DNA of 64,000 nucleotides from Parasponia andersonii (GCA_002914805.1 JXTB01000776.1:69397-133396), one strand, 5' to 3'; counted from the stretch's first letter, positions 22,836-36,000 are shown. A program made the numbers and translations. Notes: generated by a model from the sequence alone, not told the origin.

Positions 22836-23185
22836 CTTAGCTACGCGCGAGCCAAAGGCAAGCAGGGCTAGGGTCTGCCCATTGGAAGCAGATCCTCCCA
22901 CAGAGCACCTTAGCTACACGTGAGACAAAGACAAGCAGGGCTAGGGTCTGCCCATTGGAAGCAGACCCTCCCAGAGAGCACCATTGCTACGTGGAAGACA
23001 AAGACAAGCAGGGCCAGAGTCTACCCGTTTGAAGCTGACCCTCCCTAGAGCACCTTAGCTGCGCATTAGATGAAAGCAAATAGGGCCAGGGTCTACCCTT
23101 TGGAAGCAGACCCTCCCCAGGAAACATCTTAGCTACGCATGGATTAGAAGTGAATGGAGCTAGGGCCTACCCGTTGGAAGTAAGC
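22832..23185. repeat. Gypsy-1 minisatellite 2, five ~73-bp units
   Basis: Units begin CCTTAGCTACGC or a variant, then a GACAAAGACAAGCAGGGC core, TAGGGTCTGCCCATTGGAAG and CAGACCCTCCC. The first two are nearly identical; later ones drift. The array abuts minisatellite 1. Confidence 0.85.
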
Positions 23186-23241
23186 CAATACAAAACCAAG
23201 CACGAAGACAGAAGTCAAAACCAAACTCTGTTTATTATTGC

Positions 23242-26200
23242 CTAAAATACAAAATGCGTAGTCGATAAGGACACAGACCCAGAGGCTCTATTTATAAGAA
23301 GTAGGTCTTGGATGGACTCGGAGGGACACATCGGAGTGGTAACGCCCTGTTTGCTCCCAATAAGAGCCGAGCGCAGGACTTTTCCTCTGCAGTGATGAGT
23401 CCAAGTAGTGGTAAACCAATCCCTGGAGCTGGTTCCTAGCGTATTCCCATTTGGGGTCGGAGAAGTCCAGCCACACGCGCGGGTCAAATTCTGCCAAGAC
23501 AAGTCATAACAGAGGTTATATATCCTCAAAGCCAGATGAGCCGGAACTCACACCCCGATCTTCAGAACTAATCTTGCCAATCATAGCACGGGAGGAATTC
23601 ACTAAAAGCTCCAAATCATATACGATTGAGCCAGACCCAGAGGTCGGCCGCACTGCTGATAAGGGAATGGTATCGTATATGATATCCGACCGTGACCATG
23701 AATGCGAGCAAAAAAAAAAGAGGGGAATAAATGTGAGAAAAATGCGTTGTTTCTATTATTCAAAACATGTGTTTACAACAAGGGTCAGCTTTACATAATA
23801 CAATTAGTACTTTACATATACGCAAAAAATAAGAGGCTCTAGTTACCTCCGACGAGGGGAGCACTACTAGCTTCGGCACTTGGATCGGCATCGGCAGAGG
23901 GCAGCGTACTGGAGTCAGAATCGTCACTAGACAAAATGACCACACCTGACCCTCTGCTAGTTAAGGTGCCAAGACCAGGCTGACCGTCCCGAACCTCCAC
24001 AGCTTACTCTGGAAGACTGGAAGTGTGGATTATCTCCCTGGCGACAGAGGCAGATGTAGAGGGCCTATCTTTTTCTTCGTCGAGCATCTTCAGTACATCA
24101 GTGGGGTACACGATATTAATCTCATCCTCCAACTACTGCATATAGTGCCTGACAGAATAATGGTCCCTCTCGATACCTTTCTATTCATTGAACTGGTCTG
24201 GCTTTACTACCTCCGCGTGGCCCTCGAATTCTCTATTCTCCCAGCCAGACTTATAGCTCTCCGCAGAAAGGACATCTACTTGCCTCTGGTATCTTGTCTT
24301 TAGATTCTCCGCATCCGCCAGCCTGCCCTTAAGCACCACTAGACTCAGCTTTGCTTGCCGTTGTGATAAGTCAATCAAAAGAATTTTAATATTGGCTAGG
24401 TCTTCGCCGTGCTTGCGAGACAACTCTGCATGAGCTCCCATCAGTTTTCTGTGACCCAAGTAAAGATGTCGGTTTACCTTGTTCGACTGATCGAGCCTAC
24501 TCTGTAGGGAATGGGCCTCCAGTTTAGCTTTTGCCTCGGCTTTTCTCGCCTTTTTGGCATCATCGATAGCTCTATCATGAGCGATGAAAGCCAGCCCACC
24601 TCTGCCCCTGCATTCTGTAGCTCCTGCTCTTTGACAGTGAGCTTTGTTTAGGCCAGTCTAACGGCCTTGGCTTGAGCCAACTTGTCAGCCTCCGCTTCGG
24701 CTAACTTAGCAACCAGCTCCTCACGCCTGACCCTCTCGACGCTCAGAGTGTGAGCCACCACGCTGCTGACCCTAGCCTCATCTAGGCTCTGATACAGGTC
24801 GAAGTCAGCCCTCAACGCATTGTAGCATGGGTGTTCAGCTCCCTAACGTAAGAGGAGTAGAAGGACTGGATGGTAGCTAGCTACAGGATATAAGAAAGCA
24901 AGGTCAGTGTTCAGCAAGGATGCCGAAAAATATGGAAGTGGCGGCTAGACGAGCCAAAACTGCACAATGTTGCAGCCAGTGACGAGCTCAACGTTCTCTA
25001 GGGAGAGCACCTCCAGCTCGAACTCCACAGCTAGATCCTCTCCCTGGGCGTTGTCTGCATCTGAGGAATGCAGCTCCACTCAGCCAACTGTGAGGATGCC
25101 TTCTCCCTCCATCGGATGCACTCCAATAGCTTCTTTCGATGCTCCCGAAGCGGCAGAGGTGAGGATGGTAGGAGGCAGGGCATCGCCAAGTGCGCTTTCG
25201 GTGACAGCAAGGGGCGGCGCATCCTCAGCAGAAGAGGCCACAGTGATTGCTGCTATATCAGCGGCTTCGGCTACCACCGCCCTTAGAGCCCCGCGTGAAT
25301 GTGATTTTTCGGTCTTATCTTGAACAACCCCCCCTGACGGGCCACTGCGCGCAGACCTTCTCCTCCTCATGAGGGTCAGCGTATCCCCGTTGTAATTGCT
25401 GTCAGAAGAGGGGGTAGGCCTGCCCCTCTTCCCCGCCGGGCTTTCCTTCCCTTTGGACAAGTCGGCCTCGCGACCCCACTTCATCGGGACTAGAGGAGGG
25501 GAAGATAGCCGAGACTTCAACCTCAGAGCTCCTCACTAAGCTTGACAATCTCCCCATGGGGGTGGGCAGTGCTAGTCCACGTGCCCGTCTTCGAACCGAA
25601 GTTGGGGGGGAAGAGGTCAGGGCAGCGGGTTCCTCGGGCAGGCTCGAATGTGCCCCCTTGCTATATACGACCTTTATGGCTGGCATCTCCCAAGTTAGGG
25701 GTCTGCTCACCTCGAAAGAGGGGACCACAGGTGTTTTACCACTGAGTGTGAACAGGCCCTCCTGGTCATCATCCGAGCCTATTCTTAGGATGACAACTCC
25801 CTACCCCCCCGGCTTCATCCTTCGAGGACACCACGAGACGCTGATTAGCGGGGACCTTGGAGCGAGCCTTGTGTACAACAGCACTCCCCTTGACTGGGGA
25901 AGGTTCTGCCAAAGGGCCTGCATCAGAACCTATAAAGAGCAAGTAACGTGGTTAGAACACAGTCATGACCTGATCGATGGAGCCCTAGGATGCGAAAATG
26001 AACTCACACTTAACCCTCTTAGGGGCACCGGTTTCCTCTCTACGAAGCTTGATGCACTCCTCGGCCACGAACCTCACTGCCTCTTCGAGCTCATGGCTGG
26101 TCAGTGCCACCAGGTCATTGAGACCCGCCAGCTAGCTCGAGGCTGTGATCTGATGACCCACTATGGTGATGCGAATCTACTCATCCTGGCGGAACCGGTT

Positions 26201-27054
26201 CAGAGCCGAGGAGTCAAGCTAGCTCCGTAGGTGTTTCGTGATGACCAGGTGTCCAGTGGGAAGAGGAGTTATGAGACCATCCTAGGCATCATGTTCATTA
26301 CCTGGGTATTCAAGACGGCCTGGATGTGTCGGCAATCCTTAGAGGACCTAAAGACGACGATCCCCTCCAGCTCCTTAAGCTGCCCAACCGATAGTTGTAG
26401 CTCAAACCTGCTTTCCTCCGTAGAGGCTGCGCTAGGCAAAATATTATGAGCAATAACGGACGAGGTGTACACAGCCCCAAAAAAAAAATAAATCACAACC
26501 TAGTACTTACTTTGCAGAAAAAACAAAGGAACTTGGAAGCGTTCCCCATTCACCTAAGGAGAGCACCATACCCCTCCGACGACATACAACCTAAAGTGGG
26601 AGTCTTATTGCTTATCCGACCTCGGAAAGCCCCAGAAAATATAGCGTCCCGGGAGCTGTTGGAGGTAGAAAGTGGGGTAAGAACTCTTTTTAGGGATGAG
26701 GGTGAGCATGTAGGCATAAAAGACCATCTCTAGGTCGATATGCACATTAAGGAGAACTGACAGAGCAGAGAGCCCCATCAAGATCATGGCCCCGTTAGCG
26801 TTGAGCTGCATCGGGTGAATCTCTATCAGAATGAATAACTGATGGATCAGGAGAGGAAGGGGAAACCGCAGCCATTCCAGGTGCCTCCTTCCTAAGATGA
26901 TAGAGCCTTCGGGGGCAGAGGGGCGAAGGTACCAATCCGTAGGGCCCTCGACCATTTGTAATGTAGCTCCACCAGGGAAGAAGAATTGCCTCCTTAGCGA
27001 GTTCCACTCCGAATCCACGACGGGGCAAAGCTTTTGATTCTGGTTCGAGGCCAT
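23242..27054 (-). pseudogene. Gypsy-1 antisense ORF region, Transposase_28-like
   Basis: On the minus strand the region starts at 27054 with MASNQNQKLCPVVDSEW. The N-terminal block to 26605 contains WLRFPLPLLIHQLF and IHPMQLNANGAMILMGLSAL, resembling the 'putative gypsy type transposon' family (Transposase_28). A donor-like GCAAAGTAAGT and later acceptor-like TTTTGCCTAG suggest introns. A Ser/Pro/Ala-rich linker (25520-25080), a coiled-coil-like part (24459-24181: MGAHAELSRKHGEDLANIKI) and a C-terminal piece (23497-23288: WLDFSDPKWEYARNQLQGLV) follow. Function unknown. Antisense extra ORFs at this position are known in Tat-lineage elements. It has stops, but the open stretches are longer than expected by chance. 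Confidence 0.65.
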
Positions 27055-27395
27055 TGTTCTGGATACAATCAAATGGAGCAAAAGGTTCTAGCAAAGGGAA
27101 AAGTCAGAAACCCTAAGATTTTAGAAAGCTAGAAGATTTGGAGATTTTGGTAAAGTAAAAAACGAGCGTAAATGTGGTTTTTATAGAGGGGGAGCTGAAA
27201 AGTTCCCCTTGGAAAGGAACGGTGCGAGGTAGGCTGAAACACTAGAATTTCAAAAATTTGAAAAGAATCGTGACACGGGATAGCGTGCACCAGCGTTGGT
27301 AATTAGGAAGAAATGATGGTAAGGGGCCACGTGTACCTTTTCAATTGAAGGGGTGGAGATACGATTTCCCTATTTGATGGATGTGAACCCATCAA

Positions 27396-27414
27396 ATAGG
27401 GAAATGGGGGCAGT
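27396..27414 (+). promoter_or_regulatory. Gypsy-1 polypurine tract
   Basis: AATAGGGAAATGGGGGCAG directly before the 3' LTR is the expected primer site for plus-strand DNA synthesis. Confidence 0.75.
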
Positions 27415-28203
27415 TGTGGGGCCCGTTCTTAGATCATGTACGATGTGGTCGATTAAGTGGCAAAGCAGGTCACAAAGGGGGCACGCCATCCGACGCGTGT
27501 CCAGGGTAACTATTTAAAAGCCACGCGAGTCACACGTGATACCGCATGGGTCCATGGGCTGTCCGAGGTTAGAGCCGAATCTGTCCCAGACTCTAGACGG
27601 TTCGGTCCAATCCAGTTTTTGCCTCAATAGCTGGGGGTCAGAAGCCTCGAGGGTCTTCCACCAGAAGACCACGGGAGGCAATGCGCTGCTCTAGAACCAG
27701 ACAAGGCATTTAATACGATCATGAGTAGGTGCGCACATTGGGCAAACCGTACTGACAAAACGGCGGTTTGTCAAAGTCTCGCCCCTGATAGGCGCGAATT
27801 ACAGGGGACGGCAAAAAGTAGGCCACGACGATGTAAGGGAAATCACGGTAATCACGGCCCGTAATCTCTGGAGTAAGTCATGGTGGGAAAAGATACTCAA
27901 TCCTGGGATTGATAGCCGGGAAAACCTTCTAGTTCCAGGATCATGTATATTAGCCTTGCTTCACCATCGAAAAAAAGAGATGAAGATTGACATATAAAAA
28001 GAAAAACTAAATCTTTGCTTCTCAGCCTTAGGGATAAACAACTGACTTAAGCATTGGAGAGTCTTTGCAGGTGACTACCCCCGCCTCTCCAACCCGACCT
28101 GAAGTAAAAAGTATGTTGGGATAGCAAGGATATGTAGACAGTTAGTAAATATAATATCAGCAGTTCAGAGACACGTAGACAGCTGGTAAGAATCATACTA
28201 ACA
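27415..28203 (+). repeat. Gypsy-1 3' LTR
   Basis: Starts TGTGGGGCCCGTTCTTAG and ends ATACTAACA. The TATA box of the 5' copy is altered here (TATATTA). Flanked on the right by TATTG. Confidence 0.9.
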
Positions 28204-28275
28204 TATTGCACCTAAGTTTCAATATTATAATGTTTATAAGGTATGGTTCTTAACTTAGTGATTGTGTAGGGAAAA

Positions 28276-28440
28276 AAAAATATGGCAAAATCCTTTAACG
28301 AGAAAGAACCAAGACAGAGAAAGTCAAATATATGAATGTGGTGAAATCTTTTAGGATAAAATGGCCAAGATACGACAAGCTAAATTTATGAATGTGGTGA
28401 AATCCCTAAGACAAAATGGTCAAGATAGAGTAAGCCAAAT
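28276..28440. repeat. About three 56-bp tandem units
   Basis: The phrase AAATTTATGAATGTGGTGAA with the following AAATGGCCAAGATA recurs at about 56-bp steps, with drift. It lies in the non-coding DNA between Gypsy-1 and DLH1. Confidence 0.6.
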
Positions 28441-29771
28441 GAAAGAGTATATTATATCATTGAGTTATGAGCTATACTTAAAAGAGGGCTTGAAATAATA
28501 TTTGAGGAAATAATATTTTCAAAGCAAATTTACATAATATTTTCAAGAGAAGTGATATAATGGGTAACAAAAGTTTTTAGTACACATCATTCATATGTAT
28601 ACACTGTTTTTGCTTATTGAGCGTTAGCTCATTATCGTTTTTGTTAAGGATAGAGGGAGAAGGAGCCAAGTGCGGGTACTAGATTTTGAGAAAAAAAAAT
28701 TCCATGTATTTTAAAGAATTGTGTCCTTATTAAAATAGGCCAAAATAGTCTTATGCTCCCACCAAAAATTGGCCAAAATTATACTAAGGCCTTAAACTAT
28801 ATTGGTCCACTTTTATGGATTTTGACTTATAGGCCTTAATGCCCCCCCGCTGAATTTGAAGGCCGATTTTTCCCTGGTTCTTGTATTGCAGGTTTGAGTT
28901 GCATTAGTAGATCATTAAATGTTGGTTGAGCTACAATTCTACTCATTGCATATATTTATATCTTATTTCTAAATTTTGTATTAATAATCCATTTTTGAAA
29001 TAAAATATTAGTTTTAGTTCTATTGCATTCTAATGCTCAATTTTCAAAAAAGTTGACGAAAAATTAATGCATCTTGGCTTAATTAATTATGTTTTCAAGT
29101 AAAGTTCGACAAATTAGATTAAAATGCGTTATAAATGATAAATATTTATTTATAAAATTACTATATTATCTATGTTATTATATTTTTAGTAATTTTTTTG
29201 AAGATTAAGTCTGTTGTTATATATCTTCTTTTTTAACTCCTCTTTTAATCCATCCTAGGAGGAAGAGATTGATTTCGTATGGCCAGGAGGGACATCTCTC
29301 CCTCTCCCTCCATTTCCACCAAACAAGTAATTATGAGTTGTTCGTCAAAAAAAATTATTCATAAATAAGGAAGTTTCTAAGTAGTACTTCATATAACACT
29401 GATAGAATCTTTAACTAGGAAAAGTAGTTTAGAGCAACCTATTGATTCATGGCCTCACGCAAACCTGAAAGTTGAATTATCATCCTTCTTCTGCTTTTAA
29501 TTTAAAAACCAAACCTAACGAGTACAAACCAAATTAAAAAAGAAGAACCAGAAGCAAGCAAGGCAATAGCATAACCTGAATTTCTAATTCTCGTGTTTAG
29601 ACTTTAATCCATTTTTAATATATCCATTAAGTTTGGTCTTCGGTTGTCAAGGCAGCTAGACTAATATTATATAGCAACTTGTGTGTATATTTGAGAGAGA
29701 CAGATAAGTTTGACAAGAGACTCAGAGTACTATCTTTTTGTTTCCCACAAAAACAACAGACAAAAAAACCG
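28441..29771. other. Upstream region of DLH1
   Basis: AT-rich DNA with no recognised frame. The left part may be the tail of an older LTR (near 28610-28690). The last few hundred bases should hold the DLH1 promoter and leader: ATTATATAG near 29667 is a weak TATA candidate about 100 bp before the start codon. Confidence 0.4.
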
Positions 29772-32246
29772 ATGGCTGGTGCTCAGTGCTGCTCTAATCC
29801 GCCAACTCTGGACCCAAACAGCGGAGCAGGCTCCGTTGAACAACTGGGGGGCCTTAGTACTTACATCTCTGGCTCTCCCAACTCCAAATTTGCCGTCCTC
29901 CTTGTCTCTGACGTTTTTGGTAATTACCCACCAAACTTTTGTTACTTTTCTCCCGATATTACTTAGTTTTGCTAATTAATAATTAATTACTTACTAATCT
30001 TAGCTACTTAGTTTTGCTAATTAGTATTTAATTAATTAGTTACTGATCTATTAGCTGAGAAATTACTTCTCCTTGAGATGCTTTCCATGAGATTTTTTTT
30101 TAACTCTTTTGTATATTCATTTTTATGGTCAATCTTGTTAGTCAAAGAATATGGAATCTGTATATTCAGAAGAGAACACAGGTGTCTTGGACCTGCTCCG
30201 GTGGTATATATATGTACTATTGCCTCAATTACATGCTTTCCTTATTTGGTTTTAAGCACAAGTATTCAACAGTGGATTTTCCCTTTTCTAATACTGCTTT
30301 AATCCACAGACTTTACATGTTTAATTTCTGAATCGTGTTGCAGGATATGAAGCCCCAAACATAAGGTATGTTATTCTCGTGAGAATTATCTATGTTGGTC
30401 TGTAAGCTTTTTACTGCAGTTCCGGGTAATATTAGATCGTAAATGTCTAGTAAAATTGTGTGTATCTTATGTTCAGTTAATTTAAACCTAAAGTAATTCT
30501 GTCTTTCATATTAAAAGTAAAACTATGATTCAAAATCGGACGAATATTCTTATATATGCAGGATTCAGATTTTGAAATAGAGAAAACAATCTTAACCAGT
30601 AATTTTTTTCTTTTTTGAAAGAATCTTAACCAGTAATTCGCACAAAAGTGTGTTGACACTTGACATTTGAATCTGTAAAGCTCTTTGCTTAAGCTGAATT
30701 TGACTCCATTAAATCCCCAAGTCCAGTGACCAACTGTCCATCTTAACAAGACCCCATTTGAGTCTATTATTGTGTATGGTTTTCTATATATTTATGTCCT
30801 CATGTTAAAGCTGTTCTCTCTTTAAAAGGCTCGTTGCAGACAAGGTTGCAGCTGCTGGATTCTTTGTTGCGGTTCCTGACTTCCTTTATGGCGATCCCTT
30901 TCTACTTAATGACAATAGGCCTATACTAGATTGGTTAAAAGATCATGGAACAGTATGTTTTCATAAACTTTTTCAACAAATACCGTTCCAGATAATTGCT
31001 TTATGTATCTCATGTATGGTTACTGTGCTGAGAGCCAGCCCCCTTATCTGATATTTAAAATAGTTGGCTTTCTTATGTTGAAATTAAATATGCTTTTGGC
31101 GTTTGAGGCCTGAAAAATGTTCTAACAGGATAAGGGATTGGAAGATGCAAAACTAGTAGTTGAAGCTCTCAAATCCAAAGGTTTTTCTGCAATTGGTGCC
31201 GCAGGCTATTGTTGGGGTGGTGAGTGAATTTGTTTGCTCTCCTCTAGTACAATCGATTTTGTAGCTTCTTTCATTTGATGACTTTATTATTGAAGCGGAT
31301 ATTAGTAATAAATCCTTGTTTTTCATTTCAGGCAAGGTAGTGACTGAACTTTCAAAGTCAACATCTATTGATGCTGCTGTGCTATTACATCCTTCTTTGG
31401 TCACTTTGGATGATATAAGGGGTAAGAATTCCAGCGTCTGAAGAGTTAGAAACTATAGGCTAGTCCAATAATATTACACTATGTTCAACTTTCGGCCACT
31501 AGAGTTTCGTTTTGGAGCAACTAATGCAATGTGTACCATCAAATATTTGAAGCGCACGCACAAAAGTAGCTCCAGTATATGGTCTATTGGTCATACATTA
31601 CAGACCAACCCATTTTCCTATCCATTACTAACTATAATCAATGATCATTGATCACCATATAGTTTAGCATTGTGTGCAATAATATATAGGGTTGCTTAAT
31701 GGAACTAAATGATGAAAACTTTGACAGGAGTTAATGTTCCCATTGAGATACTGGCGGCTGAGATTGATGAAATTACACCACCGGCCCTCGTGAAACAGTT
31801 TCAGGAGATCTTAGCTGCTAGAGTACACGAGGTAGGGAAGGGTCTCTATCTATTTATTTATATATTTTTTGTGAGCAGGTAAACTTCTGTATGAATGTAT
31901 GTAGTACAGAGTGTCACAAAGAATAATAATAATAATCACAACTTAATCAGAGTCTATGGCCGGAGTAGCTTTTGTCACGTCTTGTTGTTGAGAGCATTTT
32001 GATAAGAATCTATGAAATTCTGACCAATTTCACTATTTTTTGTTTTGACGCTAGATGATCTGTATTTATACGTTGTTTATTTTATTTTATTATGTTTTGG
32101 TATAGGTTGACAGCTATGTGGAGATAGTCCCAAAGGTTGCACATGGTTGGACAGTGAGGTACAATGCTGATGACGAAGCCGCTGCAAAGTCAGCAAATGA
32201 GGCCCGTAACAAGATGTTGGACTGGTTCTTTAAGTATCTTAAGTGA
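29772..32246 (+). CDS. Dienelactone hydrolase family protein, copy 1 (DLH1)
   Basis: Exons: 29772-29919, 30344-30365, 30829-30952, 31129-31219, 31332-31421, 31728-31831, 32106-32246. All introns are GT-AG; the total is 720 nt, 239 residues. This is an alpha/beta-hydrolase of the DLH family (carboxymethylenebutenolidase-like; plant members are often labelled endo-1,3;1,4-beta-glucanase). Visible: N-terminal MAGAQCCSNPPTLDPNSGAG, first strand FAVLLVSDVFG, nucleophile Cys in GAAGYCWGGKV (residues ~123-133), acid Asp in AAEIDEITPP, and His in VAHGWTVRYN. No signal peptide, so probably cytosolic. Exon 2 is only 22 nt. The start was chosen because it matches DLH2 and DLH3. A decayed copia begins 268 bp after the stop. 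The family is secure, the natural substrate is not. Confidence 0.92.
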
Positions 32247-32513
32247 TTCTATTTTAAAATTTCTATACCAAAATATAATAATTAAATAAAAAACTAGGGT
32301 GATGTTCCAATCAGCATTAATGGCTACAAATCAACCTTTTTATTATATGGTTTAAAATATTTTTAAATATGGGTGATGAATTATGGTACAAGTTCAACGC
32401 AATTAATTAGCTTATCATGTGAAACATAAACTACAGTACGCAAGACAACTTTTATTGAAAGAATTTAGTTCGCTGAATCTCAATTACCAACGAGAAATTT
32501 GAAAATTTAAAAA
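32247..32513 (+). other. DLH1 3' flank
   Basis: AT-rich DNA between the DLH1 stop and the copia LTR, probably 3' UTR and polyadenylation region; AATAATTAAATAAA (32276-32289) is a plausible near-upstream element. Confidence 0.4.
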
Positions 32514-32938
32514 TGTTAGAATTTGGCTTATTAATTTTTGTGGTTGTTTTACACTTTATCTTACGTCTAATCTAATTTGTGTACGAATATTTGGAGTCTA
32601 CAGTTAGTCATAAATAAAATTTATTATAATTAATTTTAATCATTCCAAAAATTAATTTTTTATTAACGAGAACCTTTATTCTTAATAACCTATGTATAAT
32701 TATTTTTATCTCTTTTTCCATTGCATTATAGCTCATATAGAATTTGTATTTTCTTTTATTTGAAGTTAGTGAAATGGTCAATAATGCCCCGAAAACGTAG
32801 GTATGTTTTGTCGATGTATTTGATATTTTTTGTACATTTTTTGCTTTAATTAGTTTCAGTAGTTAGTTGGTAGTTTATATTTAATATTGTTTTAGTATTA
32901 AATATAAGCATTTTGAGTAATTGTGTTTACGCTGCACA
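32514..32938 (+). repeat. Copia 5' LTR
   Basis: Starts TGTTAGAATTTGGCTTATTA, ends GCTGCACA. It aligns with 40265-40652 through words such as AGTTTATATTTAA and TTAAATATAA, with many substitutions, so it is old. Confidence 0.8.
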
Positions 32939-32960
32939 ATATATAGTATCAGAGCAGGAG
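32939..32960 (+). promoter_or_regulatory. Copia primer-binding site (initiator Met tRNA type)
   Basis: TATAGTATCAGAGCAGG immediately after the LTR matches TGGTATCAGAGC, the complement of plant initiator methionine tRNA used by most copia elements, with one or two changes. Confidence 0.8.
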
Positions 32961-33052
32961 GTTTGTCCTAGGCTTTGTTTGATAACTATTTGAAATAGTA
33001 GCAAAAATATTAGAATCTTCATTAACACCAACAAAGATGAAGACTGTGACTA

Positions 33053-36000
33053 AGGTTTAAAAAGGCTAATTTGGGTACCAAGGTGTTTTGTCCTAATTAA
33101 GGCGAGGTATAAGGTGCAATGAGGTGTAAACCTCAAATATTTTATTAAAAAAAACATATTTAGAGATCTAAAATATGAATAATTGATAAACAAAGCCATT
33201 AAATCATCATAAAAAGTCATAAGAGTCATAGAATTGGGAAATAAAACCTCAATTCTCAAATAAACTGTAGTGTAAAATTCAAACACACAATAAAAATAGC
33301 ATAATGCAAAAAACTAAATTAAATATAAAAGTCTAATATCTAGATTTAGAAGGATAAAACTCGAAATCATCCTAGCCTTACAACAAACTAGACTTAGTAA
33401 ATTAGTAATCATTATGGCTGGAAAGATCTTATGAGGAATTGTTGTATCTTATAGTCCTATCATCCTCCTAATCACTATCAAGATCTTCACACTCTTCTTT
33501 GTCCTCATGCACATTATTTACACTTTTTTCTCTTCTCTAAAAGAAAAACAAAAGTCAATAATGAGTTACTTAACTACGTTACTAAACCATTTTCTAGACC
33601 TTATAGTATAATATATTAATAGTAAGATTCTAATATACTGCTTTGCTTTCTGGAGTACTTTTTTTTGGCTTTCTCTTGATTGATCACTTCCTCCAAAAAC
33701 ATCAAAACTAAGATCTTCTTCAATTATTCTTGATAAATCTTCATCATCATATTGACTTACGAGCCATTTATCATTAGATGGCAACTCATTCACCAGTAAA
33801 GCTTCTTCCTTATTCTGTAGAGATTTCAACTTCAGATGTCTATCTTTCAACCTTTCATTGTATATTATATAAACCAAAGTGTTCATTTTCAAAGTAGTTA
33901 AGTAATTTATCCTTTTTGTACATACCTGATTGTAAGTACTCCAATTTCGCTCACATCTCGATGATGAACATGTAAGACCCAATACTTTGACAATAAATCT
34001 TTGTAGCTCTAGGGTGCTATCTCCAAATTGAATCTACCATTCAACTAAATCAAAAGTAAAAAAGTTTAATTTCCTAATTTAGTAAGCTATATACTACTTT
34101 AAGAATAAGAATCAAAGACAAAAGCTAGATAGTCATATAGATTAGACTTTTACTTACCAGGATATCATTTGTCAAATGTTAGTTTAGTTTAGTTAAACCC
34201 TAAGAAGCCTTCTTTACTATGAAAAACACTACATTGGAGTTCAGCTTTCATCTATCTTCTGGGTTAAGAATAAGTTTATACATATAATGGAACAGGCCAA
34301 CCTTAATCTCTAGATGGTTGGAGAACCCTAGATCATAATGGCAACACAGCTTTAAATAACATATAGCAGCATGCAAGTGTCGATGCAATTGAACATCCTA
34401 TTCTCCTTTGCTATATCCATAGCATTGTAGACAGGTAACCCAGTGCTAATTCTTTCTCTGCATTGATTAATCTCAACACTTTAATCAAAGATTTTGTAGT
34501 TTTAATAGCATAAACCACACTTGGGGAAGAAGTCTTACCCTTTAAAATTATTTTTCTCACTGTCATTCCTTCTGATTTATTTACGAAAGCACAACTTATC
34601 CATTCCTCAAAAGTAAACATAAACTTTAAAGGTCACCTTACTTGATGCATGCTTTGTAAGGTTAAAAAAGCTATGGCAAATCTTGTGATAACAGGTCTAA
34701 TAATCTCTCTTTTGATAAACTTCCTGATCAAGGTCAATAACCATGAGTGATTATTGTCAGTTATAACTTGGACTACGAGATGCTCTCCAACTTCCTCAAT
34801 AACATCATCAAACAACTTGAATATCACTTTTGCATCTTAATATGCTCGGATGCATAAATGAATTTCAAGAAAATAGTGCCACTAAGATTGTTGACAAGAA
34901 AAATGATTAAATTTCTTTGTCCACCATCTTTCCAACCATCAGACATTATTAAGACTCTCATTTGTGGCTATGTCCTCTTATTCTCTTCAACTATATTCTC
35001 AGTAGTTTTTAATTCTTCCTTCAGTATCCAAGTCCTAAACTCATACGTACTAGAAGGTTTAAGTCCTTGATCATATGAACCAATAGAACGACACATGCTT
35101 AAAAAATGACTTCTTGCTGCATTGAAAGAGATCACATTTAAAAAAAAAAAACTACCAATGTCCAAAAAAACTTGATTCCGCATTTCTTTTGAATTTTTTT
35201 GAATAGGGGCTGCTTTATTTCTAAAATATCCAAATTTACAATAAATCTATCCATAGGAACTCGAACACCTCTTGTGGAGGATATAGGAGGATTAGAACTC
35301 CTAGAAACACAACCACTGTCCATTCTACCACCAAAATCAGCATCCAATCGACCTTCTCATCAAATTCAGCTTGTGCCAAATGCCTATTCTCAGCCCCTTT
35401 TTTCAAGTAATCTATAATTTCTTTCTTAATATCTTCGAGTACATCGTTATATAGTGCAACATTTTTTCTATTGTAAGCAAGTTGGTCTTTCATTATTTTA
35501 ACACCACACTTGATAATTTCTTTTGCAATAATTACACTCAAGATACCTATGATATTTCTTATCTCCCAAAACTTCTACATCAACACTATGTTTCTAAGTC
35601 AGATTTTTCTATTTCCCTCACTACCTCTAATAGAATTCCTATGACAACTTCACCTTAAACTTCTCGCCATTTTGCTCAGTCATTATAAGTAAATTAAAAA
35701 GAAAAATATCACTAACAATATGTAGGAAACATTACTTAGCGTAATAGAAAGAATAAAAAAAGAAAAAAAGAGAGCTCGACCAAAAAAAAAAGAGAGCTCA
35801 AGCCAAAAAAAAAGCCTCTCGACTAGGAAGAAAAACAAAGGAAAAAAAAGGGAAAGTACATGTGTAGCTCTAGCTTGGCCATAGAGAAAAAAGAAGAAAA
35901 GGAAAATAAAATGGAAAATAAGAGAGAAAAAACTTGAAGTGAAGTGTAGCTTCAGCTCGACCTAAAGTAGAAGTTTCACTTGTCACTACTCCAAGTGCAA

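Larger units (their letters stand above)
14286..28203 (+). mobile_element. Gypsy-1: Ty3/gypsy retrotransposon, Tat type, with antisense ORF
   Basis: A 13.9-kb element with two recognisable LTRs (14286-15079 and 27415-28203) starting TGTGGGGCCCG and ending ...AACA. Flanking 5-mers are CATTG and TATTG, a target duplication with one change. Order on the plus strand: LTR, primer-binding region, gag, protease, reverse transcriptase/RNase H, a second (Tat-type) RNase H, integrase, two minisatellites, an antisense reading region, polypurine tract, LTR. A 1341-bp solo LTR sits in the reverse transcriptase. Every protein region has stops or frameshifts, so the element is dead. LTRs differ by about 10% over the first 100 bases (hand count), mostly transitions, so the insertion is old. 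The second RNase H is a known mark of the Tat lineage. Confidence 0.9.

Noticed and set aside
22075..22840. Series of overlapping 60-80-residue frames with similar sequences
   Set aside because: Each is one or two units of minisatellite 1; similarity reflects the DNA repeat, not a protein family.
22000..23200. CRISPR-like array of repeats
   Set aside because: Units are contiguous minisatellites without unique spacers, inside a plant retrotransposon; CRISPR does not apply.
25080..26230. Plus-strand frames of 118 and 224 residues opposite the Gypsy-1 antisense region
   Set aside because: They are shadows of the GC-richer minus-strand reading region and show no domain; the minus-strand reading has coherent motifs on both sides.
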